From: Rallus limicola
Taxonomy: Eukaryota; Chordata; Aves; Gruiformes; Rallidae
Reading direction: 5' to 3'
Length of the DNA stretch: 64,000 nt
Assembly (NCBI GenBank): GCA_022605955.1
Contig: JAKCOZ010000032.1
Span: forward strand, 7,068,001-7,132,000
The notes beneath the pieces were generated by a model that saw nothing but the letters and a program-made list of their open reading frames with translations, ran no database searches and was not told the DNA's origin. The position numbers were made by a program, and so were the translations under genes. This document shows, one piece after another, positions 1-11,197 of the stretch. Positions within the stretch are counted from its first letter, which is position 1. Each line of letters begins with the position of its first letter.

Positions 1-476
1 CCACCTGCATGAAGTAGAGTATCTTAGCACCATGTGCTAGGAGATGGGGGCTATTTCATTTCAGCCCTAGGTCAAAGGGAGAAGCTGGTGAACATACACA
101 CAAAGTGACTACAAGCTCTCCACCTTACTTAACATCACGCTTTCCATGGCACCTAGTACTCTGTCACATATCATAAGGAACCACATTGATTTAGTACCCT
201 CAAGCACAACTTCACATCAATAAAGACCGGGTATTCACATTATATGTTGGATCACATCCTGCTCCACATCTAGTTTCTGGATTTGGGTTGTTTTTTAAGT
301 TTGTTTTCCTGTGTTTACAGCACAGGATAACATGCCTTATTACTCCATGTGCAGAGCCAAGAGGAGTTTGGAGTTCCTCCAAGAGGGTGGCAGAATGCTG
401 ACAAGACTGTTCTGCAGACTTGAGGTTGGTGAGATAGGCTGGACTGTATACCTCTCAATAGTTAATTATCCATAGC
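1..476. other. Unique non-coding sequence
   Basis: No frame longer than a chance ORF, no repeat family and no promoter-like signal was recognised. Base composition is ordinary for intronic or intergenic vertebrate DNA. Confidence 0.5.
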
Positions 477-499
477 TTTTTTTTTTTTTGAAAAAAAAA
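477..499. repeat. T13-G-A9 homopolymer pair
   Basis: A run of 13 T is followed by one G and a run of 9 A, so the two runs can pair as a hairpin. No target-site duplication or retroelement body is visible, so I treat it as a simple repeat rather than a retrotransposon tail. Confidence 0.75.
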
Positions 500-639
500 C
501 AAAAACCTTGTTCTGGCAAAATGAACCATAACTAGGGGGAAAAACCCACTCTAAAAAACCTTCTTACATTGGCCCCTAAAAGTTTATTATTTCATCTACA
601 CAAATATAATCAACCATAAAGCTTGCTTTACAGCTGTTT

Positions 640-1047
640 TTATAACGTTGACAGCAAAATTATAGAACTTAGCTGAGATGATGCTCTGCAAATAGTAAGA
701 GAGATGGGGCAGGAAATACATTTATTAACATTATTTTTCTGAACCACAGTTAAAGCTATCCCTTTTTTTACGTGAGCTGTGATGTTTTTAAGGTACACTA
801 CTCTTAACAGCACTAAGTCGTTAAGTACATCCACCAATTTAAGGAAAGCCTGGAAGGTAATGTGTGATGTCATAACAAACATGAAGTCTTCTCTGGCACT
901 GGATGGAAGAAAGGCCACAGTAGTAGTCACTTTCTCCAGCAATTTGAAGCTTTGCCAGGCAAACAAGCTTCAGTAGTTCACCAGGTGTGAAAGCGAGCAG
1001 TAATCCAGTTTCTTCAGATCACCCATTCTCTTAACCACCATGATCTC
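640..1047 (-). pseudogene. Unidentified minus-strand near-open frame (exon or retrocopy remnant?)
   Basis: One minus-strand frame stays open from a stop at 1048-1050 down to a TAA at 640-642, about 136 codons, broken only by a single TGA at 970-972. The ATG at 1039-1041 opens with MVVKRMGDLKKLDYCSLSH. After the TGA it continues with hydrophobic, helix-like stretches such as FQAFLKLVDVLNDLVLLRVV. Composition is more protein-like than most chance frames here, but I recognise no family. There is no poly-A tract at its downstream end and no clear flanking splice acceptor. It could be a decayed exon, an old retrocopy, or chance in a stop-poor stretch. A sequencing error at the TGA is also possible. 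The plus strand over 779-976 is also open, which weakens the case. Confidence 0.2.
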
Positions 1048-1050
1048 TTA

Positions 1051-3566
1051 CCCAACTCTAGCCTTCCCTAGCACATCTGCCACTGCCAGAGAAATGAGAA
1101 TTGAAATGACGTATATTGGACATAATAGCACAAAAACCAAACAACTCATGTGGTGAAATCCCAGGGATAGAAGATGATAGCACGAGACAAAGAGAAATAG
1201 GACTCTGCTTCTGCACAAGGAAGTGTGCATGTATTCTTGTGCGCTCCTCCAAAGCTGCAGAAAGGACCCAAGTCTTCCTAATGAAGCAGTTCCTGTTCTC
1301 CCAGGTTAAGAAAAAGGATTCAGGGTTTAAGGATTAAGGAACTGTGGTAACAGATAGCAATGGGACATTGCCTTTGAAACACAGGACCCAGGCTCCAGCC
1401 AACAGCTATACAAACAAGAGGCCTCAGAAACCTCTGGCTCTATAGAAACATACCAACTCACATCCTTTGCATTTCTGCAGCAATATCTCCTGCAGTGAGA
1501 AGTACAAAAGCATACTCACCATGCTGCTGCACAAGAGAAACTGCAGTGTGGAGAGGGAACGCTGCTTCATGTTCCTACTGCTGACATGTCAGTGATGGGA
1601 AAAGCACATTTGTGAGGATGAATGACTGAAGAAGCGTAAAGGCAGAGAATTGTTCCAGTGTCAGCACTGGAATGCAGCCAGTTCTGTCCTTGCAGCCTGG
1701 AAATTGTTCCAGGAATAATGACAAAACCCAGCTGATGCTGCTTGGGTACACAGAACACCAAACACTCAGTGTTCACTAACAGCAGCCCAGATCCACAGAC
1801 TTGATATAAAGAATGTCACCTACCTGACAAGACCCCCTGGTGACCCCAGTCACTGTAAGACCTTAACCACAGCCACAAAAAGGACAATGGTCTCCTTGCC
1901 TGACTCAAGAGATTTGCACTAGAAGTTTCTGGGGCTGCCAGACTCAAAACTGGACATAGTACATCCTTGAAGGGGCAGTTATGGAGCCTGAGCTCTGTAC
2001 ACACCTGTCAGACTCAAATGGCTTGTACCCATGGCACTTCTCTCATGGCCAGGGCATTACAGACAGCGGGAACAAACATGACCCAACACAACCACTGCAA
2101 TAGCACACAACTGAGAAGCAGCCTTGGGTCAAGGGTAGGGAGGTAGCAAACAGCACAAAACATTTGCTGCCCTGCTAGGACAGAGTTTCAGAAGCAGAGT
2201 GATCCATTTCATAAGGCACGAGAAAGGAACAGATAACATATTCCCTGCTTCTTATTTGTCTATGCACCAGGCAGAAAGAAAAAATAAAGATGCACTACTT
2301 TGGGGGACGAGGGACAGGACACAACAGGGTTTGGGGGGGAGAAAACAGAAGGGGAACAAACTTTCTGGTCTGAACTAATTAGGCACAAATATACTCATCA
2401 TTAGAATGAACACGTGGACACAAAGAAAAACTGTACTCCTTAAAACAGCATGCAGGCACCGTAAAATGGATTCACCACTCCAAAAGAATATTGCTACAGA
2501 CTCCTGGTTAACAAATGTGGACTACTGCTGAGATGTGTCATTTAGCTATCTTTTTGAGCTGTGCTACCTTGGGTGGTTAATTGGATAGTGCCACGGCATA
2601 ATTGCACACAACTGTTCAGTGTAAACTCCACGGTTACTGGAATGAAAAAGTTTTAGAAAAATAAAGAAAAACTCCAATAATTGTTTTAAAATATGTTGAC
2701 AAGATGCTTTTGCTTCCACTCCACTGAGCAGACTTCTGCCTTTCTTGCCTGCTGTAAGCTTCTGCTGCCCAGCATGTCAGTTTTGTGCATGTGGCAGCCA
2801 GCCTTTTCATTGACAGAAGACAACCTTAGCAATGCAAGGAAACAAGATTAGATTCTAGTTGCTCAAGTTTCAAAGACCATCTTTGTTGAGACTCAGTAAC
2901 TGTTTCCCATATTTCTTTTAGTAACCCACAACTGCCTACCCAGTTTCAGATTCTGAATTTTAAATTAGCCTAGTAGCTCTTGCAAACTTCTGAGGGATGG
3001 TTCCAGTGCACTGACACCTCACATGAAGAAAAATAGTCAAAATTCACACATGCTAAGTAAGTAGTTGTTGAATCAGATCTAAAGCTACAGGAAACTGTAT
3101 GCATGGTTTCATCCTAGAGATGAACAACCAGACAGAATTACTTACCAGGGACCACATTTTACAATTGTTCTCTGCTAAGCAGTAGTAAGGGAAGCACACC
3201 AGGACAGCAGCAGCACAGTCCAGTCGTTAGCTCTACTGCCTGGAGCTGTGCACACTCCTATTCTGAATTATATTCCACAAAGTGAAATACATAGAAAGCT
3301 ATGGGTTGACAAAAATCTAGAGCAACTGTTCAGCATGCTAGCTGTTATTTGTGTATGATATCAAAAGATCCTTTCATTACCACAGCACACAATCAGTTCA
3401 CTTCAATCTGTTAAATGCTTTCTGATGCTGGCATTTACATCCCTGGACATTAAGACACTGCCTAGTTGAACCACTGCATCTGTTGGCTGGAGTCAATCCT
3501 GACCCATCTATCAGTCCAGGATTTTCAGATCATAAACATCACCAAATCAAAATTACATATAGTAGT
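1051..3566. other. Unique sequence with two minus-strand microexon-like AG..GT pairs
   Basis: No gene or repeat family is recognised. Two minus-strand segments have a pyrimidine-rich acceptor and a strong donor very close together: 1520-1540 (21 nt, acceptor CTCCACACTGCAG, donor GTGAGT) and 3146-3171 (26 nt, acceptor after a long CT-rich tract ending GCTTAGCAG, donor CTG|GTAAGTAA). Both could be cryptic splice pairs, which are common in introns. Confidence 0.3.
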
Positions 3567-3622
3567 GTTGAGGAAATAATTTATTTTAAATATTTAATTT
3601 ATTTTAAAAATTAAAAATTACC
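3567..3622. repeat. AT-rich tract beside CR1 copy 1
   Basis: About 55 bp built almost only of A and T, with self-complementary blocks such as tttaaatatttaa and aaaattaaaaatta. It lies about 70 bp upstream of the recognisable 5' end of the neighbouring CR1 copy. I assign no function. Confidence 0.6.
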
Positions 3623-3689
3623 CAAAACAAAGAGAAGGCAAGCTGGCATTTGCTTTGGTGATAAACCCGCTCTCCTGAGCCTGTTCAGT

Positions 3690-4622
3690 ATAGAGCAGTT
3701 CCCCAGGGCTCGGTGTTGGGTCCAGTCCTGTTCAATATCTTCACTGAAGACCTTGATGAGGGAACAGCATCCACCCTCAGCAAGTACCCAATGATACAGA
3801 GCTGGGAGGAGTGGCTGACACGCAGAACACTGCGCTGCCATTCAGGGAGACCTGGACAGGGAGAAACCTAATGAAGTTCAACAAAAGCAAGTGTAGAGTC
3901 TGGCACCTGGGAAGGAATAACTGCTGGAATCAGTACAGGCTGGGGGATGACCTGCTGGAGAAGAGCTCTGTGGAGAAGGACCTGGGGGTCCAGGTGGATG
4001 ACAGGTTGGCCATGAGCCAGCAGTGTGCCCTGGGGCTGAGAGAGACAATGGGATCCTGGGGGGCATCAGGAGGAGTGTGGCCAGCAGGTCAACGGAGGTG
4101 ATCCTCCCCCTCTACTCTGCCCTGGTCAGGCCCCACCTGGAGTGTTGTGTCCAGTGCTGGGCTCCCTGGCATAAAAAGGACAAGGGATCTCCTGGAGAGA
4201 GTCCAGAGAAGGGCTACGAAGATGATGAAGGGCCTGGAGCATCTCCCCTATGAGGAAAGGCTGAATAAGTTGGGACTGTTCAGCCTTGAGAAGACTAAGG
4301 GGGGACCTAATCAATGTTTATATCTTAAGCATGGGATGCAGGGGGAAATGGCCAGCCCCTTTTCAGTGTCTGTGGAGACAGGACAAAGGGGCAATGGCTG
4401 CAAGTTGGAGTACACGAAGTTCAGCACCAACATGGGGAAGAACTTTTCCCCAGTGAGGGTGAGGGAGCCCTGGGACAGGCTGCCCAGGGGGTGTGGAGTC
4501 TCCTGCTCTGGAGATGGACGCCGCCCTGTGCAATATGAGCTGGGGAGCTGCTTTGGCAGGGGGGTTGGACATGATGAGCTCTGGAGGTCCCTTCCAACCC
4601 CTACAATTCTATCATTCCATGA
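3690..4622 (+). mobile_element. CR1 LINE, 5'-truncated (copy 1)
   Basis: Chicken repeat 1 family non-LTR retrotransposon; the visible part is the 3' portion of ORF2 (reverse transcriptase) plus the 3' UTR. Reading starts near the RT motif [19 protein letters not shown] (about 3705-3761). The position where CR1 carries the catalytic F/Y-A-D-D reads YPND, so this copy is enzymatically dead. Downstream come MKFNKSKC, the [18 protein letters not shown] block, [12 protein letters not shown] and [24 protein letters not shown], spread over several frames by small indels. The 3' UTR ends with cccttccaacccctacaatt. A 15-bp deletion at 4515/4516 is shared with copy 3 (11617-12362) but absent from copy 6 (56633-57415). 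Short ORFs on both strands here are fragments or shadows of the element. Confidence 0.95.
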
Positions 4623-6185
4623 TCTCTCTCTCAGAGTCTCCTTACAGCTCTAAACTTCAATGGCTCCCTGCAGTATTTCTCATACATTTCTAAGGAATGG
4701 AGCCACCACTCCAACCTCTCCCAATTGAGGCAATGGCTAACCACCTGTCCATCATTTCTGATATTGCAAAACAAAGATTTGCCAAGATACAGTCATGTGT
4801 ACCTGTAAAGGCAAGAGATGAGCATCTGCATAGGCAAGGAAATACATAACAAAGTAAAAGCAGATGAACTTTATGGATTATCAGGCTGTTTCAAGAACAA
4901 CCAATACGAGAACTTTCTTCTCACTAATTCTGAGTTGTATTTCAGCTTTCTTACTTGGGAATTTCCATTCCTGCTAAGGCAAGCTTGGTGCACTACAAAT
5001 AAGATGACATACAGAATGACCTTTGCCAGTACGGTGCTGCTACGTAACTATAAAGGAGTAAAAAAACCACCTAGTTCCTTATCTGTATTACAGCCCTCGT
5101 TATTGGTTTACTTTTGCTAGAATTTAATTAGGTGCAGAGATAAGCTGATGATTTCTGGTGCAGCAAAAATTTTATTTTCTCCAAAGATATTGCTACATCA
5201 TCTAATTTTATAGTGCAATAGTTGGCAGCTACTTCTGTAATTAAAGCATACAGTTAGTTTTTAAGATATGGCTGCTGTTATACTTGATTAGATATTCTGT
5301 ATACAGTTTTTCTTCATCAACTAATTTATACACAGATTAGGGCTGGTTTATTATGCTATTACATATTTTATGTATGTAAAAACATATTCGATCTGAAAGA
5401 AGACAACATGCATTTAAAAGCAAGAAGAAAATTAATCTGATTAACCTCAAGTTATTTAGGTCACAACACAAATGCAGGGGTGGGGGGAAACCCCATCATA
5501 CAAAAATTATTAGCCAGCAATGATCCTGCTATAACAACTGTGGTGAAATGTTCCAGCAGAGCCATGGATTACTGAGTTATTTTAGCTCTTGCTTATCTGA
5601 GTTAATCTGATGCTTTTTCTTTGTTTAGCGTATGCACAGTTAGTCTGCAACCCACCTTGATGTTTTATGTTATGGGATGCTAGAGACAGTTTCTAGCACA
5701 CACTACTCCACGTTCCACCAGTTAAAAGAAGCGTTTGCAATATGGATGCTGTTCAGCTTTGGAAGAAACCCCTTCTGTTGCATGTTGTACAGTCATGTGT
5801 AAATACCCTTCTGACATGTTCCCCACGGGAAAGCCATATTGTTTAGTCAAAAGAGGGAAGCAATTTAGTTTTCATCAGTATCACTTTTGCTCACAAGAAA
5901 GTCAGATTTTAAGACTACCATGCGCTCTGGAAGGGGCCGCCTCCTCAGGATGTTGTTTCCCCTCTGTGAACCATGGCTCCTCGCACCCTGTCCCAGCCCA
6001 GACCCACCTTTACTCCACGGTGACCCTTCCTGCTCCTGTTCTCCTGGGTCTCTGACAAAAAACACGGCTTCTCTTTGCTGCTGCCTCACCCCCTGCACCC
6101 TTTCGGTACACACCACGATGCCTTTCCACAGAGCTTGCTCTAACAGGACGTTAGGTAGAGCGAGATTTTGGCCAAAACAAAATTA
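4623..6185. other. Unique sequence left of the CpG island
   Basis: No repeat family or convincing exon was seen. GC content rises from about 5.93 kb toward the CpG island at 6.19 kb. A minus-strand ATG with good Kozak context near 5972 (GAGCCATGG) runs into a stop after about nine codons, so it is not a usable start. Confidence 0.4.
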
Positions 6186-6189
6186 AATG

Positions 6190-6400
6190 ACTAAATCGAC
6201 CAGTCCCTGGGACAGCAGGGCAGGTGCCTGAGGCGGCCCGCACCCTTCTGGAGGAGGAGCCGCCCCTGCCGCCAGAAGTCCCGCCCCTGGCACGAGACCC
6301 CGCCCCCGCGGGAGGCCCCACCCCTCGAGCCTTCACGAACTTTCCAGAAGCCCCAGTTCCCCCTACTCGGGGCAGCCTGTCCTGGTTTTCAGGAAAGGTA
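6190..6400. promoter_or_regulatory. Short CpG island with GC boxes and a four-unit heat-shock element
   Basis: At least 12 CpG dinucleotides fall within about 200 bp, whereas CpG is sparse in most of the window. GC-box (Sp/KLF type) cores lie at 6260-6267, 6280-6289 and 6298-6308. At 6332-6349 the sequence ttcacgaactttccagaa is a perfect alternating TTC-nn-GAA-nn-TTC-nn-GAA array, the established binding motif of heat-shock factor trimers. No canonical TATA box is present. The pattern is that of an active vertebrate promoter, possibly stress-inducible. Direction is unclear: to the right there is a weak donor (GGAAAG|GTACCA near 6398), to the left no obvious first coding exon. It could also be an orphan or intragenic island. 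Confidence 0.6.
6332..6349. promoter_or_regulatory. Heat-shock element (HSF site), four perfect units
   Basis: TTC at 6332-6334, GAA at 6337-6339, TTC at 6342-6344 and GAA at 6347-6349, each separated by exactly 2 bp. Twelve fixed bases in this arrangement are expected by chance about once per 17 million positions. It sits about 25 bp from the nearest GC box. Confidence 0.65.
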
Positions 6401-7995
6401 CCAAAATAAAGTGGGCAAAGGGGGGTGTGAGAGAAAAAGTGGGGGAACCATGATAAGCACACGAAGTTGAAGGGGCTAGCTTACTGCCAAAGCAGGACCT
6501 TGCAAAGCACCATGCCAGCCATTCCCCTTTACCTCAGCCCAACTTCTGAAGCCCTTCAGCACACCGCAGCCGCAGAAAGCAGCCGAGCACTTAAAAACAC
6601 AATGTCTTCTTTCAAGCCCAAAGTAAGGGGGATACAGGGACAAAACCACCCAAGCAACAAGGTCGTGTGTGAGCCAGGTGGATGGCTATATACCTGCCAG
6701 TACCACAGGAAGCTCCATAACACCATAGGAAAATCCTCGCTTTACCAGTCCTTTCTTAGCAGAAAGGGTTGCTTCATTTTGGCTTGGCCCTGGAGACTCA
6801 GCATGCTTGAGGAAAAGCAGCTCTTGAATCCCAAATAGTACCACATACACCAAAGAAAAGTGGTTTGCATCTTAACAGAAGTTCTCTCTTTGAGGTGTTC
6901 ATTTTGCTGACTGCTATTTCATTGAACAGGGCCTCCTGCTTTCCCCACAGGCTTTTCCCTTGGAGATCTCCTTCCCCAGCATGGAAATGTTTATAAGGTT
7001 CCTTTTCACAAGCCCCTAAGACCTGCCATTGCTTCTAGTTCTACAGAGACTCTCCAGATACCATGAACAGGTAACAGCCACAGCTTTCAGATCTCTTGAT
7101 ACTCTTTCAAGCAACAAAAGGAAGTCTTTCACAATAAAAGAATTGCCACTGGAAAAAACAATACAACCTGGTCTTAAGCTTTCTTTAAAAGGCATCAAGA
7201 GTACAAATCTCTGCACTGCTGAGGACTTCTGATGGGCTTCTCACTGACATTTGTCCCTAGCACAGAAAGGAAACCAGTGCCAAGCAAGAACATCCAAAGC
7301 AATGGCAAACATACTACTGCGTACTTTTACAATGCTTTTTATCACAAGATACTCAAAATACTCTAAAAGATCTCACAGAAGTCTGCCTTGTTTCTATTTG
7401 AGCTTTGAGAAATCAGCATGCAGAAATACAGACCAAAGTATTCATGTACATACGTCATTTTTGTGTCCTCCCATTTTTAGTGGCTGAACTTGACATTCCT
7501 TTCCAATCCAGAAGTTCGGAGCATCCCCCAAAGGAGCTAGAGTGATGTAGTCACCTAATACTGCTGTACTGCCATTGCTAGTACCATACCCCAGACTTTT
7601 ATGTACTAAATTTGCTTTGCAAGGCCTCAGAGGCTTGTCAGGCTTGCTCTGGCTGAAGTTTTTTGGGTCTGCCTCCAGGTCTCTTTCAGATGGCTTAGCT
7701 GCAAAAGCAGTATTTTTCTTCCGACCATATAGCTCTGACTAACCCATTTCACTTTTGCAAGGTACCACTGTAGTTTTATATAGACAGCTAACACCATGTT
7801 GTATACAAAAATATGGGTCTGGTAGGATATTAGGGGCCTTTGAGAAGTGTAGACAGAGGATGCAGTGCAGAGCGGTACAGCAGGGGATAATAAGGCCCCA
7901 AAGCCATCAACAAGCCACCTGCAATCAGGTAAGGCAATGCAGACTTAGACTTAAAGAGATTTTAGGGACATGGTAACAAAGAAATAGTATTTAAC
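6401..7995. other. Unique sequence right of the CpG island
   Basis: No recognised gene. A good plus-strand acceptor (cctgctttccccacag at about 6949) and a donor (GAACAG|GTAACA at about 7070) occur, but no convincing coding frame joins them. A 14-bp direct repeat gatgcagtgcagag occurs at 7859-7872 and again at 8026-8039, flanking the palindrome at 7996-8022. The plus-strand frame over 6467-6838 (123 codons) has no supporting features. Confidence 0.35.
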
Positions 7996-8022
7996 ATTTA
8001 TAATGCATCATGCATTATAAAT
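7996..8022. repeat. 27-bp near-perfect palindrome
   Basis: Two 13-bp arms (7996-8008 and 8010-8022) are exact inverted complements around a single C at 8009. The centre contains ATGCAT-C-ATGCAT, an octamer-like direct and inverted repeat. It could be a dimeric transcription-factor site or a cruciform-prone tract. Confidence 0.8.
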
Positions 8023-9478
8023 TCAGATGCAGTGCAGAGTGTCAGACCAACAAAGAAAGAGAATATTATGCTAAAGCATGCTTAAGACACACACACCCCC
8101 ACAAATAAACCCATGTAAAATAAAAGGGAGAAGAAAAGGAAAAGAAACTAGCAACGTAATAGCCTCCTGGGCAAAGCACTACATCACTCCTACTCTCAAA
8201 CACCTTCAGTATTCAGAGGAGCAAGGACTGGGGAGCATTACACCAGGAAAAGGGACTGAAACTAGTTAGTGTGCCTATATGAATTTTAGCTGTATTATTT
8301 ATTACCAGGATATACTTCTGTGGGCAGCATTTATTTCCTTTATTTTTTCCTGTAGTAAATGAATGCAAACTAATAGTGATTCTTCAATTAGACTGTGAAG
8401 TTTTCTATTATACTAGCAATAAATTCTTGGCTTTATATGTAAGATGTGCTTCCTTTTTGCCAACAACAAAATTTTGAGCATTGCAATGCAATTTGGGCAC
8501 TCAACATTAAATTGGATCAAACATCCTGCTTTAGACTTTTACCCTATCCCTGGCTCACAGCAGGACTGAGACCCAAGAACCTCTGACAGAATAAGCCTTC
8601 ACACTTTTCCAAATCATCAGGTCAGCTTTCCTGTGTTGGAGGAGGGACTACTGGACAAAGACTAAAAAATATAGCTTTTACTCCCTTCATGATCTCTTTA
8701 ATCTACATGGAGAAGCTGATTGTAACAAACTAGACATACTCATGGAACCTATTGCCTCTATTTCTTTGTTTCTGACAATTCATTTATCTCTTATATAAGA
8801 AATTTCAATCATGAAACATAACTGTAGCAATCTCTGAAAATTGGTTTTCCTCCTTTAAGAAGTTTTTTCCCCTCTATGGCACATATTGTCAGTAATATAA
8901 TCCAAAAAGTATACTGATTACTTGAAATGGTTAATCACACTCTTGCAGAATCAATACATATATGGCAGTGAATCTATACTCTGTTACTGGCAATTATAAA
9001 TGAAAGTGTGAACAGAACTTTTCTCAGTAGAGAACCTCTGCCCTATAAAGACATGCTTTTTCAGAAACAAAACAAAAAAATGTTTGTTTGGCATGTGAAA
9101 AAGGAAGGAGGTAAAGCAAAGAGCAGCAAATCACCCCCATCTGGCAAATGGTATCTGAAACCTAGGGCTAAGTAGCACTTTGTTGTCCCGCATCTTTGGA
9201 AGTGTGCAAGAGAAACAGTTTAAAAATAAATGTAACCAAGTCTACCTAAGGTGTGGTTTATTACATTTATACTGCTATTAAAATAGGATCTGATTTTAAG
9301 CATGATCTGAATACCTCCTACCTGAAAGGCCCCAGCTGACAGGGAGCTCTGTTGGCACCTCTTCCCCTGCTGATCTTAAAGGAATAATAGGGAAAATCAG
9401 GAAGATCATCATATAAAACTGAGCGCTCACCTAGTAACTAGTTCTCCCTGAACCCCTTTATGCTTCCCTAAGTTACAG
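8023..9478. other. Unique AT-rich sequence
   Basis: No repeat family, RNA gene or exon-like frame was recognised apart from the second copy of the 14-bp direct repeat at 8026-8039. Confidence 0.45.
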
Positions 9479-9550
9479 ATCATCGCCACCCCTTTCGCTT
9501 CATTGAGCGAGCTGCCTTCCGCCTATCTGCAAGCACAGTCATTCCCAGAG
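9479..9550 (+). other. Candidate plus-strand exon, CpG-enriched
   Basis: A pyrimidine-rich acceptor (ctttatgcttccctaagttacag) precedes a 72-nt segment followed by a moderate donor GAG|GTACGG. In phase 0 it reads 24 codons beginning IIATPFASLSELPSAYLQ, with coding-like third positions (ATC ATC GCC ACC). A second frame is also open (HRHPFRFIERAAFRLS). About six CpGs occur within 9484-9580, more than in neighbouring sequence. No family is recognised. It may be a conserved non-coding element instead of an exon. Confidence 0.22.
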
Positions 9551-9921
9551 GTACGGTTTGCTGGGAACGCAATGGCTAAAAATCAATAGTCACTATGATT
9601 CTTTTGAAGTTCATTACAAATTTCTGTGCAACCAAAACTAGTTAAGATCCCCTGGCTGCAAAGACTCGAGCACATGAATAAATCGACACAAATTAATAAC
9701 TGTGTTGGGGTCAACACATTATTTCATTGGCACAGAGAAAGTTTCAAAGATTTTTTTATAAACTAAAGATAGGAATGAAGCAAAACTTTTCCACGGAGGA
9801 TTAATCCTTAAGCACACATACTACTGTTGTTTTGTTCTGACCTGTTTTTTTTTTTTAGTAACAGATGCTGAGTTTTCATAACTTTCTATGCTGCTAACAT
9901 TCCCCATCCACTTACTAAAAA

Positions 9922-10020
9922 TAGAATCATAGAATTGTAGGGGTTGGGAGAGACCTCGAGAGATCATCGGGTCCAACCCCCCTACCAAAGCAGGCTCCCT
10001 AGGACATATCACTCAGGCTC
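9922..10020 (-). mobile_element. CR1 LINE 3' end fragment (copy 2)
   Basis: A minus-strand CR1 tail of about 100 bp. On the reverse strand it reads the end of the 3' UTR (ggttggacccgatgatct, then cccaacccctacaattctat). Extreme 5' truncation is usual for CR1. Confidence 0.93.
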
Positions 10021-11060
10021 AAATATGCAGAGCTTCTTTAATTCCAACCCCTAACACAGCTAAAACTGGAACATATCTCTCCAGTTTCACTAAGGACCCT
10101 TGGTTATCCCATTACATTGTAGGAACACCATGCATAGATGTTAACTAAAACCAGAAAATATTAAACCAAATGGAATTATTTTCCTTATGTCTAAGTTTGT
10201 ATTTTCAACTTGGGGGAAGGGGGGGGGGGAATCTACCTTCCTTCCTTCCCACCAGCAGATGGGAAGCAGAAGATACCAACTTCTGCAGCATGCACTCTGA
10301 AGGTTTTCTAAGTTCACACTGTTCTTTCTGGCTCTCAAGAAAATCTCACCCAAAAGCAGCAGAGTCTCCTGAGAGCTCAGGCATCCAGCATCCACCAACA
10401 AAACAACTTGTGTTCCTGCTACCTTTTACACATTTGCTGAGCAGCGGCAGGGTGGAACTGGCAGCACTACCCAGGTCCTGCCCTGGGCCCAGGAGGCCGC
10501 CAGCAAGCTGAAGAATTGTGTCAGCAGCCATGCCAGAAACCACCAGGTAGTTCCACACGACAAGCCTAGGCTGGCTTTTTTTCTTTTTCCCCTGGCAACA
10601 TCACCCTTTCGCCTGAGTCTGCCAATGGAACGCAGGTTTTGTGGGAAAGCTGAAATGACAACGTAAATTTCTTCACAATGCTAAAGGCTTCTGGAATCAG
10701 CAGATGCCTTACACTTATCTCTCAAAACCCTCTATTTCCTACACCTGGCTGGGAAATCAATTCTCCAAGAACCTCTTTAAAGAAGTACAATTGCCACTAC
10801 CAGTCTTTTAAAACATATTTTTTCCCCATAGTTTTCATCTCATTGGCAGATGCCAGTGTGTACCTTTGATGCTCTATGAAATAAAATTATTTTAAAAGAT
10901 TTCTCAAACTCCAAGCTGATAGCTACAACTGTTTCTCCCACATATTTTACTATGGTTTTTTTTTTCTTTTATCATTCACTAGGACAAACAAAGTGGGACA
11001 TGAGACATCACTCCTATATGGCATATTTAACCACCCTTGCTTTCCTTTATTTCCATTCAG
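10021..11060. other. Unique sequence with a G-rich run
   Basis: No gene was recognised. A G-run (GGGGG-AA-G11) lies at 10212-10229 and could form a G-quadruplex intermolecularly or with slippage. Open frames over 10141-10511 on both strands overlap each other and look like chance. Confidence 0.4.
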
Positions 11061-11197
11061 ACAGCAGCAAATCACCTTCAGGCTCTCAAGTCCAGCCAGA
11101 AGTTCAGTTGGATTCCTCAAGCTATCAGACCTGTGTAAGGTTCTACCAAAGGAGAGACCTTGCATACAGGAGAGGAAAGCACCCCAAGTTACAACAG
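11061..11197 (+). other. Candidate plus-strand exon, 137 nt
   Basis: A textbook acceptor (cttgctttcctttatttccattcag) ends at 11060 and a donor ACAACAG|GTAATAG follows 11197. Two frames are open throughout. One needs one base from the upstream exon and reads SSKSPSGSQVQPEVQLDSSS followed by a basic stretch (YQRRDLAYRRGKHPKLQQ). The other reads ITFRLSSPARSSVGFLKLS. The first has a low-complexity, hydrophilic composition typical of disordered protein regions. The minus strand is also open here, so open frames alone are weak evidence. No family is recognised. Confidence 0.25.

Noticed and set aside
4147..4653. 168-codon plus-strand frame
   Set aside because: It is a frame-shifted piece of CR1 copy 1 (contains [20 protein letters not shown]), not a host gene.
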